A stretch of 64,000 nucleotides of DNA from Acheta domesticus (GCA_031308135.1 JAHLJT010000631.1:217250611-217314610); one strand, 5' to 3'. Positions 33,001 to 45,419 are shown, counted from the stretch's first letter. Notes: a model not told the origin generated them from the sequence alone. Numbers and translations are program-made.

Positions 33001-33449
33001 GTGGGCTGAGTGCCAAGCACGTGCGTTGGCGGACGTCCCCCTCTCCGCCGTACTAGAGCGGCAGGGGGGCAGAACCTGAATGGGCTGCTTCGGGGGACCA
33101 ACAATGCTCGTTTGGACGCGACAGGGGTCGGAGGCTCGCTTGGAAGGGAGTAAGACCAATGCTACGGAATGAGATAACACGCATGAGCGAAGATGAGGCT
33201 AGGCAAGCAGATACTGAGAAGGAAATATTTGGCAAGTGTGAGAGAGATCTAAGAAAGAGAAAGAGAACCAAATGAAAGGTTGGGAAATAGATATTCAGTT
33301 GACGTAAGGAGTAATACCCAAATTGGATGGTGGCGGAGGAAAGGGGAACAGATAGGATGGAAAAATGTCGTACTTCTCCCCACGTCCCCAAAGTAAAACG
33401 ATTGTTTGATGTCTCCGTTCATTAATCGCATTAGTACAGTGAATGCTTT

Positions 33450-33705
33450 ATCGCAGGAGGTGGTGGTGTTCCCCACAGCTGGATGCTGAGACCAGAGCCC
33501 AAAATACATGTGCTTGGGGGGAGGGGATTTCCCCTTCCCGGTAACCCCACATAGCGAGTCACTGCCACGACCGGGACGAGCTCTAAGTTCCCGACTCGTC
33601 CCATGATATGTGTGGTAGTGCAGTACGTGTAAAAGTGTGTAAGGGATGAGGACAGGACAAGGAAGAGGAAGGGAAGATCGTATGCGGTCCATGGCCCACT
33701 GAAAC
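33450..33705 (-). mobile_element. SINE family A, 3' half
   Basis: The minus strand matches the 3' part of the SINE at 27578-28135, including CCATGGACCGCATACGATC, TTCCCTTCCTCTTCCTTGTC, CACTACCACACAT and GGGAACTTAGAGC. The head is absent. Confidence 0.75.
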
Positions 33706-34037
33706 TACGAATCGGAGCAGCCGGCCGGTAGGGATGAGCTCGACGTAGAGTATCAGAAACCCCCTCACCGGCTGACTCGACCGCTTGAACTTCGTAGTTG
33801 GGGCCTCTGCATAGGAAGCAGCAATGCTACAGATAGGTAGATATAGTTTATTCAGCCTTCTCGGCTGTTTGTTACATAAAATACATATTTACATACATTG
33901 CTTACATCTATAAGTATACTCTATTAACTTTGTACAAAATTAATTTTTAACTTTTATGTGTTTTATAATTTTTCTTTCAAATCTTTTAATAAAAATTAAT
34001 GCTGGATCTGCGCTAAACTCAGCTGGTGCGCAGGCGT

Positions 34038-34160
34038 GAGACAGGGCGGGAGACGGGGCGGGAGACGGGGCGGGAGACGGGGCGGGAGACGGGGCGGGAG
34101 ACGGGGCGGGAGACGGGGCGGGAGACGGGGCGGGAGACGGGGCGGGAGACGGGGCGGGAG
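34038..34160. repeat. 12-bp minisatellite ACGGGGCGGGAG
   Basis: Ten tandem copies of ACGGGGCGGGAG give an artefactual minus-strand frame of RLPP repeats. The plus strand is G-rich. Confidence 0.95.
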
Positions 34161-34239
34161 GTTGAGTAGTGCGTGAAGCAGTGACGGAGCGGGAGATGGC
34201 GTGGAGGGTGGCGTGGAGGGTGAGGTGGGCTGGGAGGCG

Positions 34240-34450
34240 CGCGTGAGAGAGTGGTGTGCCCCAGGGGTCGCAGCGCCGGCCGATGCGTCAGGCCGAGCTC
34301 TCAAATGGGGGCGCCGATTCGCTTAAAGCTGCCGCAGGCCTAATTGTTTTCCTCTCGGCAGCCAAGAGGCGCTCTTGAACTTGCGTCACGGGCCGCGCCG
34401 TGTGCTTGTTGACGAGAGGTGGTGAGTGCTTCGAGAATTCTCCTTTCCGC
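34240..34450. other. GC-rich unique island beside a minisatellite
   Basis: GCCGCAGGCCTAATTGTTTT and a GC-rich, non-repetitive surround resemble a homeodomain-site enhancer fragment. It follows the 12-bp minisatellite after about 80 bp. There is no coding evidence. Confidence 0.4.
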
Positions 34451-35349
34451 ATATTCTGTATACTGTTCGGATATTCTCTGTCTGAAGTTCTGTTACTTCC
34501 CGGATACTCTCTAAACAAAAGGATTCACGTGTTACTCTGAGAATAATATATTATATCTTGATTTAAAATTTATTTTTTTGTGTACTAATTTTGTGGATAC
34601 AATATTCTTAATTTTTTATTTCAGTTTTAATTCTTGGGATGGAAACAAGTACTTTCGTTGTTTCTCTCATTAGTCACCTCATCTGAATGGCGTCTTGAAA
34701 GCTGGCGTACAGCTGTGAAACATGACGGCTATTCTAGTAGGTAGAGTCACGTGAGAACGTGGCCTACTTGCATTTATCTTGCTGTTTCATAATGGGAAGT
34801 TCGTGTTCTTTTCTATACATAGTGTGTGTTTTATTTGTGTACAACGCAACTATACATATTTCAATGTTTGTCTAAGTTAATATTTTCTAAAAAATATAAC
34901 AAATTTGATGACACTCATTTATTAAGAAGTGAGAAACATATTTGAAATCTGTATTATATTTTCGACACATCCTGCTAGGCAAAATTCTTTACCCAAAGAA
35001 AGAATTTCATAAATTAATTAATTCTTTCCAAGCATCTAGACTAAAGTTTTATGTATGAAATTTTGACAATATTGTAATACATAAGTGAAAATTGAGATGT
35101 ACGTACTAAATTAGTTTTTTACAAATGACAATGGCAATTAAGATTCCCTATATATACTTCGATGTTTATGAAGTGGCCGATTAAATTTGGTCATTGTTAC
35201 ATCACTTGCTTTATAAAACGAATATTTTCAAGGCATGGTATATTTTGAAGGCACGTTTCTGAGGCCACGAACCCCGTTAAGGAGGACGTTCGCGAATTAA
35301 TTAAAAATATTCATTTTATAAGGCAAAATGTGTACACCGTCTTTCACTT
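34451..35349. other. AT-rich gene-free sequence
   Basis: No supported feature was found. Confidence 0.5.
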
Positions 35350-35730
35350 TTTTTCTGTGGTTTGACCGATCAACACCGTGCGAATGCCGGAGCAGTACCC
35401 TAGCAAACGGGTCACGAATCGCTCGTGATCTTTCCTTCCTCTTCCTTATCCTATCCTCACCCCTTACTTACGTACATTTACACTAAGACACACTACACTG
35501 CCACACATGTCGGGAGACCGGTCGGGAACTTAGAGCTTATCTCAACTGGCGCGGTCCCTCGCTGGTGGGAGATACGTTGTTGGGAAACCCTGCTAGCCGA
35601 CCGAAAGTCGGCGCCGGTTCTCGCCACCCAGGGAGGGAAGATCACCGCCACCTCCCAAGGCAAACATGCACTACTCTTACGGTGCTAATGACCTTAGTAG
35701 TTGGCGTTGGGAATCACTAACAATCTTACC
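35350..35730 (+). mobile_element. SINE family A, core and 3' half
   Basis: It begins in the core (TGTGGTTTGACCGATCAACA, GCGAATGCCGGAGCAGTACC) and runs through CTTTCCTTCCTCTTCC, CACTACACTGCCACACA, GGAGACCGGTCGGGA and GATCACCGCCACCTCCC to AACAATC. The tRNA-like head is missing. Confidence 0.8.
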
Positions 35731-37049
35731 ACTATGCATCTTGGTGCTCACATTTTGAACATGTGCACAATGTATTGTGTCGCACATATGTGGAAGTGCA
35801 CCTGCCTTTCCACCTGCGTTTCGCTTTTACACAGCGCTATCCGTCTTAGCCTTTGTTCATCTTGTCTTCTTTGTTCTTGTTCATTCTAAAGACACAAAGT
35901 TTGGCAACGTACTGCCGAGAACGTTCCAAATGTTCCACATTCTCTTTGTGTAGCCTATTCTCTCTGACATAACCTGTCACCTCTTTTAACGTCGAGAAGT
36001 CAATGCCATTCTTATTTTCTCCGACAAGCTACACAGTTTCCAGATGTATCGTAATTCGAACAAAACATGAAGGAGTCTAAATATGTGTAGTATGTGATTT
36101 AATACAGTTTTCTTTTAACACATTGCACGCTAATCACAATAATCTATTACATTAATTTTAATGTTTTTAATTTTTATCTATTCGTGTCGCAATTTTCCTT
36201 CTAGTATGACCATCCTATAGGTCGACTATTAAAAGAACTTTTAAAGAATTGCTTTATTATGCAGATACATTTCACATATTATCAGTAATCTGAAAATAAC
36301 ACACGTTGAAAATATTACTCTGATTGTTGACATAAAAATTAAATAAAGAGGAAGAGTAAAATTAAAATTAATTTACATCTTAAATATGTCAACAAGTGAT
36401 GCTTATTATCTTCGGACAGCAGAAAGAGGAAAACCTTTAATGTGAACTTCCAAGTATAAGGTTATATTTGAATGTGACAACTTTCTTTGAAGCATCACAT
36501 ACAGCTCTTGTGTGGAAATGGCGACCATACTACATATTTGCGAAGGCGCGTCAATTATTTATTTATAGGAAATCATATAAGTTCATACTGTTGAAGTGTG
36601 TGGGGAAGAAAGGTTATTAGCAAGTGTTCTCAAAACTTCCTGACGTTAGAATTTCTGTGACCATTCATGCGAAAAATAGCGCTTTTAACTGCAATAAGTA
36701 ACAGAAGCGTAAAATAGAACACTTTCATGGCGTCTACATTTAAACGGTTTTGTCACATCAGGTTTTTTAAAACGTTAGTTTCAATGATACCCGTTCTTCG
36801 ACAATATGCTTTGAAGATTCATTCACAGGTCGGATTGAGTCCGAGTCTAGAGAATCTCATATCTGTTCTAGGGTAATCTATGAAGTAAACGGGCTTTTAA
36901 TTTTTAACGTGTTTAGAACAAAACGAAAATAAACGATTTCCTTCTCTAGGACAATATACGACGGTAACTCCATGAGCATCAACATTGAAGTTTATATTTG
37001 ATTACAACAACTGGTAAAATTTACACTGAGGCCATTTTTACTTTCTCGC
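35731..37049. other. AT-rich gene-free sequence
   Basis: No supported gene or repeat family was found in this stretch. Confidence 0.5.
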
Positions 37050-37400
37050 TCTTACGAATGTAAGAAGAGAATGTAGTGCAATAGTGCGCCAAAAACGGAA
37101 TTTTATATAGAAAAACTCTTATTGTAGAACCCTGGTAATGAAGAAGTGGGTAAATCCTATTGCTATGTATAGTAAATTACTTCCTCTAATACGTCATGTA
37201 GATAGAATCCAGTTATGTGAGTCCTTGATAGCGAAACGTTGATTGACGGCAAAAGCCTGTCTGTCCAACCGACTGTCCGTGTATTGGCCAACGCTAAATC
37301 GTTCAACCGTTTCTCCAAAATTGATATTTCCATATCGATGTGAACGAATTCAAGGCTTTGGTTGTTTCAACAGATATTTTGATTTTTGAAGGTACTTTAC
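37050..37400 (-). mobile_element. Dispersed GACGG-family repeat, copy 3
   Basis: The same ordered blocks occur as at 26120: GAAGAGAATGTAG, GTGCGCC, AGAAAAACTCTTATTG, GAAGAAGTGGGTAAATCC, CCTTGATAGCGAAACGTTGA, GACGGCAAAAGCCTGTCTGT, CGTTCAACCGTTTCTCC and ATATTTTGATTTTTGAAGG. The internal GTCTGTCC run is degenerate here. Confidence 0.65.
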
Positions 37401-38490
37401 ATATAGTTTAATGTTTGTTTTAATGTTAATTAAACTTTGTCTTTGAATAGTGAACAGGACGCTTAAGAGAAGGGTGTAGATTCCATGTTCGTTGAAATCC
37501 CATAATTCAAAAATTGAAAAAGTGTCCTCCTAGAACAACAATATTAAAGATAGGTATGTTTTCCTTAGTGAAATCTGTTTTTTAATCAAATCATGAAATA
37601 AGGTCATCTTAAATTTTTCGAAAAGATGAGTTCTTTTCTTGTAACTTTTCGCGAAATATAGGCAATTTAAAATTTTGTTTGACGATTATTTTCTCAAAGA
37701 CCGCTACAATTTTTTCTTTAAATTTTCTTCTCGTAGTACCAAGAGACAGTTAAAAATTTTGTGTAAGTCCCATTTTTGGTAAACTCTCCATATTTTCAAA
37801 ATTTGCAAAATGTTAACATTTCAAAAACTAGAAAATTGAAGAGAAAGATTTTTGATTGAGACAAAGTCTGCTGTAAAATATCAGCTCTTTCAAAAAGGTC
37901 ATGTATAATTTGCTGAAGTAACTACTAGTTTTCGCGTAATGTTTACTATACGCGCACTTTTTCTTGATACTCCACAGCGGGTGGTGCGGGGAGAGGCGGG
38001 TTCTGTCTACGTCACGGATGCGCAGTGCTGTCAATGTCATCGACAGAAAAACAACCTAATAGAGCTACATGGACAAGATAGCAATGAGAAACAACGCAAG
38101 TTCTTTTTAATTCTGAAGAAATAATTAATAATTGTAGAAATTCTTGAGTAACAAGGAGGAGCACGGTACGCAGAAGTCGTTAGAAACAGAAAGCCAAAAC
38201 AGAGAAATTCGAATTTTAAAGGAAGAAGGTGAGCAGCACTGCAAACTGAGTCGTGACGTTCCAAATGGAGCTCTTATTTTCTACCGGGCCGTGCTGTGCC
38301 GGGCTGAGCGAGAACTAGGGAGCTGGAGGATCAAGAAAAAGTGCGAGCAGTATAGTTGAAATTAATGCATTTTTTAACAATTCACAAAAATGCTCCAAAT
38401 TTTTTCAACTATTTTCTACGAATAGAAGAAGGGACTCTTAAAAGAATGTCGCGGGTCTTGTTTTCGTTTAACTCTCTGAATTTTCGAAAA

Positions 38491-38592
38491 TTGCAAATTT
38501 ATGTACGTTACGTAATTTCACAATCCATAGAGTAGGATATAAAAAGATGCATTTCAGGACTTCATAAATTATGTAACGTACGTAAATTTGCA
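38491..38592. repeat. Inverted repeat, 26-bp arms
   Basis: GCAAATTTATGTACGTTACG (38491 on) pairs with CGTAACGTACGTAAATTTGC (ending 38592). Arms of about 26 bp have one or two mismatches around a 50-bp loop. A partial second copy (TTTGCAAATTTACGAAATTC) continues to the right. Confidence 0.7.
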
Positions 38593-39751
38593 AATTTACG
38601 AAATTCAAATGAAATCGTAAAGTTATAGATGAGACAATTTTTTGCTTCTAATAACATGGTTATGAAATCCATTCGTTTTTATTTTCAAATGAATGTGCGA
38701 GTAGAATCATTTAAATGATATTTATTAATTCTGTTAATAGAGATGAGTATATTACGCAGAACATCGGTGTGAGGGGATGTATTCTTAAGATCCTGATAAG
38801 AATCAATTACAGATCATTAATTACGGGCTGGTGACCGTGCATTTGATTTTATGACTTCCCAAGTCAATAGAAAATTTATTTGCATTTTATTAAAATTTTT
38901 GTACTTGTATTTATCATAGGTTTTATATATTTTTAATTTAATTTTTTTAGTACACGTGTAGAATTTAGTTTTTGTATTTCTAAGGTTACCGTGTTACGTA
39001 CGTACAACATAAAATCTATTATTCGTATTGAAATGCAAGATCATTTTTAACATACATACTCTGCCATACTTTGAAAAGGAACAATATTCTCTTGTTTCCT
39101 CTGCCACGGTGTTCCCCTTTTACACGCACAAAATCTTCAGCCTTTCTCTATCCAGATGATTTCCTTTTAACTTCTATATATATTAAAATGCTCTAAAATT
39201 AGAACTGTGATACAGTGTATCACTTCTCATGTCTTTTAATTGTTTCTATCTACAATTGGATAATTTTAATCCATTACTGCCCAGAGTTATGATATTTCAT
39301 ACTCCAAACACTCCATAGTTTTTTTGCTTCTTTTGCACTAATTTAGGAAATTTATTCCATGAATAGACCTAGACATCCTAAACAAAACATACAAGCAAGT
39401 TCTGGAATTTCTGCATGCTGGGTGTCGATGTTGCCGAGATCGCTAAAGCATTGTAATGCGCAGTCGGGTAATAAACGTCTTTGTTTCGCAAGGACGCAAT
39501 GTCTCCATTCGCGAAAGCACGTTTGAATCCAACGCGGCCGTGGATACCAGGTTTTGTGCCGACGTGGTGGCTCAGGTTCTAACAGCAGAGATGGGTTATA
39601 CTACGGCTGCGGATTCAAATTCCGCGGAAAGTATGAGTTCAGTTGTGATTTCTTCACACAATGGAGACATATTGTCTCCCGTGTATCACCATTATCCCTT
39701 TGACCTACACGGTAATTGAATACGTCATTATAAACTTCGTTACGAGTCAAC
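38593..39751. other. AT-rich sequence with a weak tRNA-like segment
   Basis: GTTGCCGAGATCGCTAAAG (39430) resembles the head of the repeat at 47185, and GGATTCAAATTCC lies at 39611. The spacing is too large and the body does not match, so I do not call a SINE with confidence. Nothing else is seen. Confidence 0.35.
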
Positions 39752-40213
39752 AGGGTGTCCGGGGAGGAAACGTCGAAACTTCGAAAAAAAAGCTCTTAAG
39801 ACAATTCTAAGCGTATTTTGTCTAGTAAACTACGTGGATATTACGAATGGTTAAGTCGCTATTAGCACCCAAAAGTGGGTTCGAAAAAATGATTTTTAGA
39901 CAAAAATATGCATATGAAAGCATAAAAACATTCTAGAAACATGTTTATTATTTACAAAAGAAATGAATATATTTACTTTCTGAACAAATATGTTCATTTC
40001 TTTTATAAGTAATAAACAATTTACATGTTTCTGGAGTGTTTATATGCTTCTATAACGCTAATTTTTGCCTAGAAATCAATTTTCAAAACAACTTTTGACT
40101 GCTTATTGCGGCTCAACCATTCGGAATATCCACGTAGTTTATTAGACAAAATATGCTTAGAATTGTCTTAAGAGCTTATTTTCCAAGTTTCGACGCTTCC
40201 TCCCTGAACAGCC
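39752..40213. mobile_element. Long palindromic (foldback) element, ~225-bp arms
   Basis: The left arm from about 39752 (ACAGGGTGTCCGGGGAGGAA) and the right arm ending about 40213 (GGAAGCGTCGAAACTT read in reverse) are complementary along nearly their whole length. Shared blocks include AGCTCTTAAGACAATTCTAA, ATTTTGTCTA, AACTACGTGGATATT and AGAAATGAA.ATATTT around the centre near 39980. Identity looks roughly 80-85 percent by eye. There is no coding capacity. It is probably a non-autonomous foldback DNA transposon. Confidence 0.85.
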
Positions 40214-40759
40214 TGTATACACTGCGGAAAAATATCTTACGAGAAGTCTCCTTATTCCAATACAAAAATTTACAAGCCCATGGGCTACTCGGAACATTGG
40301 AATAAGCCAGGGCTTCCTATGGAAGACAACCTGGAGTGCGGAAAGACAAGGTACCCTGGGCTGAATTTGACTAGATAGGCGCAGAGTGAATTTGGAGGAT
40401 TCTAGGAGGCAGTATTGCAAGATGGAGTCAGACAAAAATTTAAAAAAAGGGGCATGGAATTGTTCTGTCTTTTGTGTAAGTGGTTTGGGAGGAGATTCTG
40501 GGGTTCTGCTAGGCCAAAATGCTGTGCAAGGTTTGTGATAGGACCGTCAGCTTGTTGGTATCTAGTAGATGCAGAGAGTAACTAACGTTGGTTATAAAAG
40601 GTTCTTAGAATTAAGCAAAAACTGTTCAGTTGCAATTAAGCGCGATTATGTTAGAATAACTTAAGTACAAGCAATTAAATATTAGAGAAAAATTTTAATT
40701 AAAACAGCACCGAAAATACAGTCAAAAATGTTTAATTACTCTTTACACTCCGGCCCTTC
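40214..40759. other. Unclassified sequence
   Basis: GC-balanced sequence at 40214-40440 precedes an AT-rich stretch. The minus-strand frame at 40157-40435 overlaps the foldback arm and shows no recognised domain. Confidence 0.4.
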
Positions 40760-41005
40760 GGTATTCGGCATGCAGACTTTTGTGCGATTAAACTGTAGCA
40801 GTCGCGACTTTGTCGGGTCGTTTGCCTTAGCTCCGTTGGGATGGCAAGTGCCACAAGAAAAGATCTGCGCGTCTGGAAAACGCCGTGCTGCACGGGCTAA
40901 ACTTCGCGGGCAAAGCGAACCCACACACAAACGCAGCACCGGTGAAAAGAGACGAATGAATTGGAATCCGGATTTCACGCCTCAGTCACTCTGCGCGCAC
41001 GCCCG
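40760..41005. other. GC-rich island, copy 1 of a diverged duplicate pair
   Basis: It shares ordered blocks with 41605-41840: TTTGTGCGATTAAAC, TAGCTCCG or TGGCTCCG, GGAAAA, AGACGAATGAATTGGAA or AGAATGAATTGGGAGG, and GTCACTC. The offset is about 840 bp. Both copies are GC-rich in AT-rich flanks. Confidence 0.5.
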
Positions 41006-41604
41006 TGTTCCTCACATTTGCACATACCAGATGGAACAGATATTCTGGAACTTTTTGAGGATTGTACTTTTTACATACGATTCAACTTTTAAAATACCCC
41101 GAAGTTGAAATTTCTTTAATGAAGGACTTTTAAATATCTCGTTAAATTATTAAGTAAATTATTATTTTTTAAATTTAATTAAAATATCCTTTTCAATTTT
41201 CTTGGAAAATAATTACAAGAAGAAAGTAAATTGTTTCTAAAGCAAAATAAAATCAATGCAGTGAAATAAGGTTTTTTGAATTTTCAGAGTAAACAATTAC
41301 AAAGACGAGCAAGAAACACAACCATGTAACTTATCTCTGCAAGTGATCAGTGTATTTGTGTAAATTTGTGTTAAATGCCTTAAAACCCAAAAATGCTCAG
41401 AATTTTCAAAGCAAAGATTAATTCCTTCTTCAAAATTTTCCATGGAAGTGTTTTCTATACTGTCTCCAAGCAAATTGTGTACCCATATGGGGTTTTGTGA
41501 ACCCCATTCACACCCCGTTTTGTGAACGCCTGTGTGGAAAGGGCTTTACGTTATAGTGAAAGTTGGGTACAATGGAAGTCAACAGCAGCTTCCATGAATT
41601 TCTG

Positions 41605-41990
41605 AATCGCGCGTTTGTGCGATTAAACGTCCGCCACGAGGTCGCGCGTCAGACCATCTGCCGTGGCTCCGCCGCGTCGACAACTGCCGCAGTTGGAAAA
41701 GGCCGGGGCGGAGTCGCGTGGCGCGGCGCGGCCCGTGCGCAATGAATAGACTGCAGGCGGAGAGAGAAGAATGAATTGGGAGGCGGAATTTACTCCAACG
41801 TCACTCCGTGCGTGTTCGCAGCGAGCTTCGTGTGCGTGAGCAACGGGTAAACAATCGCACCTCAGAGAGGAACTCGCGAGGCGAAGGGGAAGGCGGGAAC
41901 GCGAGTGATGACACACCTCTCTTTTCTTCGAGTCTTGTGATCTGGCGTGTTGGAACGGATATGTCGAGGTCAGTGTTTGATCTTGGCTCC
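41605..41990. other. GC-rich island, copy 2 of a diverged duplicate pair
   Basis: The left half (to 41840) matches 40760-41005 in block order. The right half has further CG-rich unique sequence with GAACTCGCGAGGCG and CTCCGGGCGTTGGAG. There is no coding signal with a recognisable domain. It is possibly a duplicated regulatory module or two copies of an old repeat. Confidence 0.45.
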
Positions 41991-44711
41991 GGGCGTTGGA
42001 GTTCCGACGCAGGGTGGATGTTTTCAATAAAAGACGTCTGCGTGCGGAACGTCAATGCGTTCATTTAGTGGCTGATAAAAATGCGCGACGGGTATGCCTT
42101 CTTATTCAAAACAATTTCGTATTTGATATTTATCCACACACATTTTATTAATATATTTTTCAGATTGTTTTTAATTCATTACTCATAATGCTTACCTTAA
42201 ATTGTTTTTCTTATTTTTGTAGGAATTAATTTTTATATTTAAAATTTCACATTATACCACCACAAATGGTATGCCCTTATATGTATTGTATGTCGTTGGA
42301 GAAGCCATATCATATTTTATCTACATTTTATAAGTGTTTGCTTTGAGAAGCTATACAGTATCATTATCATTTTCCCTTCAAACAAAGTATGGTCAAGGTA
42401 AATATGTGAGCAAAAAGTTTGTAGAGTCCTTTACAATATTTATATAGTTTGTTATTGTTTAAAGAATGATATTTTCATACAACACATTGCCACAATGTAA
42501 GGACAGAAATGTGATTCTGACAAAAATTAAAATATTAAAATATCTTACATTTAATAAAGTTGAAAGTTGTTTCAGCTATTAATAAGCAATCGGGTTTCCT
42601 TCTCGGTTTTTAAAATTCTATTACTCTCAGTATTACTTTTAACTTTCTCTATATTTTGTAGTAGGGAGAAAAAATATGTAAAGGTATACCGAAAGTTCCG
42701 ATTTTGCGTGCGTATGTGTTATAGCGATAAAATTAAATGTGTTTATGTGTGTGAATAGCGATAAAATTGATTTTGCCTCCTATATGTACCAAATTCCTTT
42801 ATCTAACGCATTGTGTAGTCAAAATTCAAGTTTCTTGAGATCGTCATTCCGTAAAAATGGTTTTCGGAAATCTTTCTATTCACCCGTGAACAATAAAAGC
42901 GCTTATTCCGTTCAAAAGATTTTCATCAAACTTGATGTTTCGTAACAGATCTAACTATTGTCTCGCCTCCTTGTATTTTAAACAAAAATTTAAGATTTGG
43001 GAATACTTTCCAAGAAGTCTCGACATTTTAGAAAAAATGGCTACAATTTTTTCTTTTCTTCTGCTCGATTACTGGAATAAGCGTTTATAAAAATCGATCA
43101 TTTATCAATATCATTAACATTTTTCTGAAAGTATGAATAGTTTTGACGTAATTTTGAGTTCATCTACGAATTTTAAAAATACGTATAACAGATTTTCTCA
43201 AACGACTTCAATTTTTCAATAGAATTTTTACTCAGATTTTTAGAGCAGTACTCAATAATTGTAATAATTTAATTTTTATTAAAAACGTAGGAAGTTTTAA
43301 AATTGCCATAATTCAATTTTACAACCTCCTTTATATACCTTTAATATTAAAGTTAGATATATCTGACTTAACGCAATCTATTTCTTAATGTTAGATCATT
43401 AAATCGTTTCTGATACATTAATATCAAAATGTTAGTCATTTTTGCATAATTTTGTTTAAAGTAAGGAATTTCAAATGCTTTTCTAACCTGCCCCATACTT
43501 TTAATGTTAAAACCCTTCATTTCTTTCTTTGTGCAAAATATTTATCAATATTAGATCTTTAAGTATTTTTATCTATAATATTATCGACATGTATAATATT
43601 CATGATTTTTAAAGTTTCTCAAATGTACAAGCGAAACATTTCTACTAATACCGTTGTCAATGTGACTGTAAATGTTATTGAAGAATAGTGATAGAATAGT
43701 GGTAAAAAAATATTTTTTTTTGAGAAGATAATGTATGTTGAGAATATATGTTGTCAGTATGATTTTGTTTTCAAGGTGATCAAGTACACATTATGCTTTC
43801 TCAAAATCTCTGTCTGTACTAGCCCTGCCAAGTTAGAAGAGCACAGTTTTTTCTGATTATAATTTTAAACCTACCCTCCACGAGCTGTCCTTTTAGATCA
43901 CCCTGCAATCAATTTCATTATCTGCTAAAGAAACTTTGGAAAGAGGTGTGCTTGAAAACAATTGACACCGCTGTTTACACACCAGAACCTACGTTACACA
44001 TTCATGAATACTCGTGAATAAACTTACTCCAATTCACCAGGGGATTTTAGTGGAAAGTTGCTCGTCATAAGGTCAAAGACTTCAAAGTGAATCCCTAGCC
44101 ACCATCCTGGAATAGGTCTTGTCCTTTGGAGAAGCGCTCTGAGCAGATGAAGCAGAATCATGTAGCCACAATCCCCTGCTTCAAAGAGCTCCAGGAGAGA
44201 ATGACGAGGTGTGGCAGGGGAAGTTGGAAGCTAAGATTGGAAACTGTTGGGAGAAGAGGTTCTAGAGTGAGAAATATGTGGACTATGAAAAAAGAAACGA
44301 GGTGAATGATGCGGAAGATAAAGCCTTCAGCGGATGTGAAATGTTGAGAGAGGTAATCATAGGAGGAAGCGAAATAACGGGAACGGCAATATAGCAAACA
44401 TAAGATAGCGGAAATTGTGAGGCGCTGAGTATGAGGCGAAAAATTGGAAAGGGATAAGAAGGCTTAGACCAAAATAACCCCCTTGGATGTTGACTTAAGT
44501 TCAGACGAAGGAGATGAGAAACGAGGGTCAGAGTAAGATGTGTTGAGAAGAGATTGAGATGAAATTACGGTAACAAGTAAAGTGAAAAAATAGTGAAACA
44601 AAATGATAGTGAAAGTGAAATGAAGTGAATAATACATTAAGAATCATGCGGGTGGAAGACTCGGAAGGAAGGAAATTTCTCTCTCCTAATCTGAAATCAG
44701 AATTTGAGGGT
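41991..44711. other. AT-rich gene-free sequence
   Basis: Short words in 42960-43300, such as GGCTACAATTTTTTCTTTT, recur near 37700 (CGCTACAATTTTTTCTTT), next to GACGG-family copy 3. This could be an old fragment of a larger repeat that includes that family. No gene was found. Confidence 0.4.
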
Positions 44712-45237
44712 GGATTGATTGGATGATTGACTTTTTTTGTACCTCAACTGTTAAGGTCATTTGTTCCATACGTATAGTGCATGTTTTTATTGTGGGAGGG
44801 GGTGGTAATCTTCCTTCGCTGGATGGAGAAATTCGGCGCCGATCTACACGTCAGTTCCCTTTTTTTCAGGCAGGTATCTCCGCCCTAGACAGGACAAGAT
44901 ATAAGCACCCCTTTCGTCTCCAGACATGTATGGTGGTGTAACGTATTTTAGTGTGTGTAAGTAAGGGTGAGGATAGGACAAGGATGAGGAAGGAAATATC
45001 ACGCGCGATATGTGGCCCGTTTGATAGAATTCTACTCCGACATTTGCCTGGTGTTGATCGGAGAACCACGGAAACTACCGACCAGAGCAGTCATTGAATT
45101 TCCTCCAGACAAAAGCTGAATTCAACATAGCTATGTAGTTAGTGTCGAAAATCCAGCCACCGTCGGGACTCGAACCGTAGAACCTCCCGGTCAGAGGAAC
45201 TGCAGTGACATCAGTTGATGCCCTGAGCCACCTAAGT
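44712..45237 (-). mobile_element. tRNA-derived SINE family A, near full-length
   Basis: Read on the minus strand it begins near 45237 with box A GTGGCTCAGGGCATC and box B GGTTCGAGTCC, a better consensus than the 27578 copy. It continues through GGATTTTCGACACTAA, the core, the pyrimidine block and the 3' region. It ends in an AATCAATCC-type tail at 44712-44730. Confidence 0.85.
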
Positions 45238-45242
45238 CTGTT

Positions 45243-45419
45243 TTAAGGAGGGTGGAACCAGGGAGGTGGTGGAGGAGAGTGGAGGGCGGTGGTGCCAGTA
45301 AGTTGGCAGTCATGTGGGTATGAGTGAGAAGCCAGAGATGATGGCGTAGGGTGAAGTAGGCTGGAGGAAGGGGGCTGGAATGAGGGCGGAAAAGGGGTGG
45401 GGGTGAAGCCGCAGTTGCT
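45243..45419. repeat. G-rich degenerate simple sequence
   Basis: GGAGGGTGG, GGAGGTGGTGGAGG and GGGGTGGGGG motifs fill the stretch between the SINE and the island on the right. Confidence 0.6.

Noticed and set aside
32176..33180. 334- and 287-residue minus-strand Pro/Arg-rich frames
   Set aside because: They are periodic products of the 16-bp minisatellite and its degenerate flanks.
39420..39660. Possible tRNA-headed SINE
   Set aside because: Only a short box A-like word and a distant box B-like word match. The spacing and body do not fit the families seen elsewhere.
40157..40435. 92-residue minus-strand frame
   Set aside because: Part of it lies in the arm of the foldback element, and the rest has no recognisable domain.
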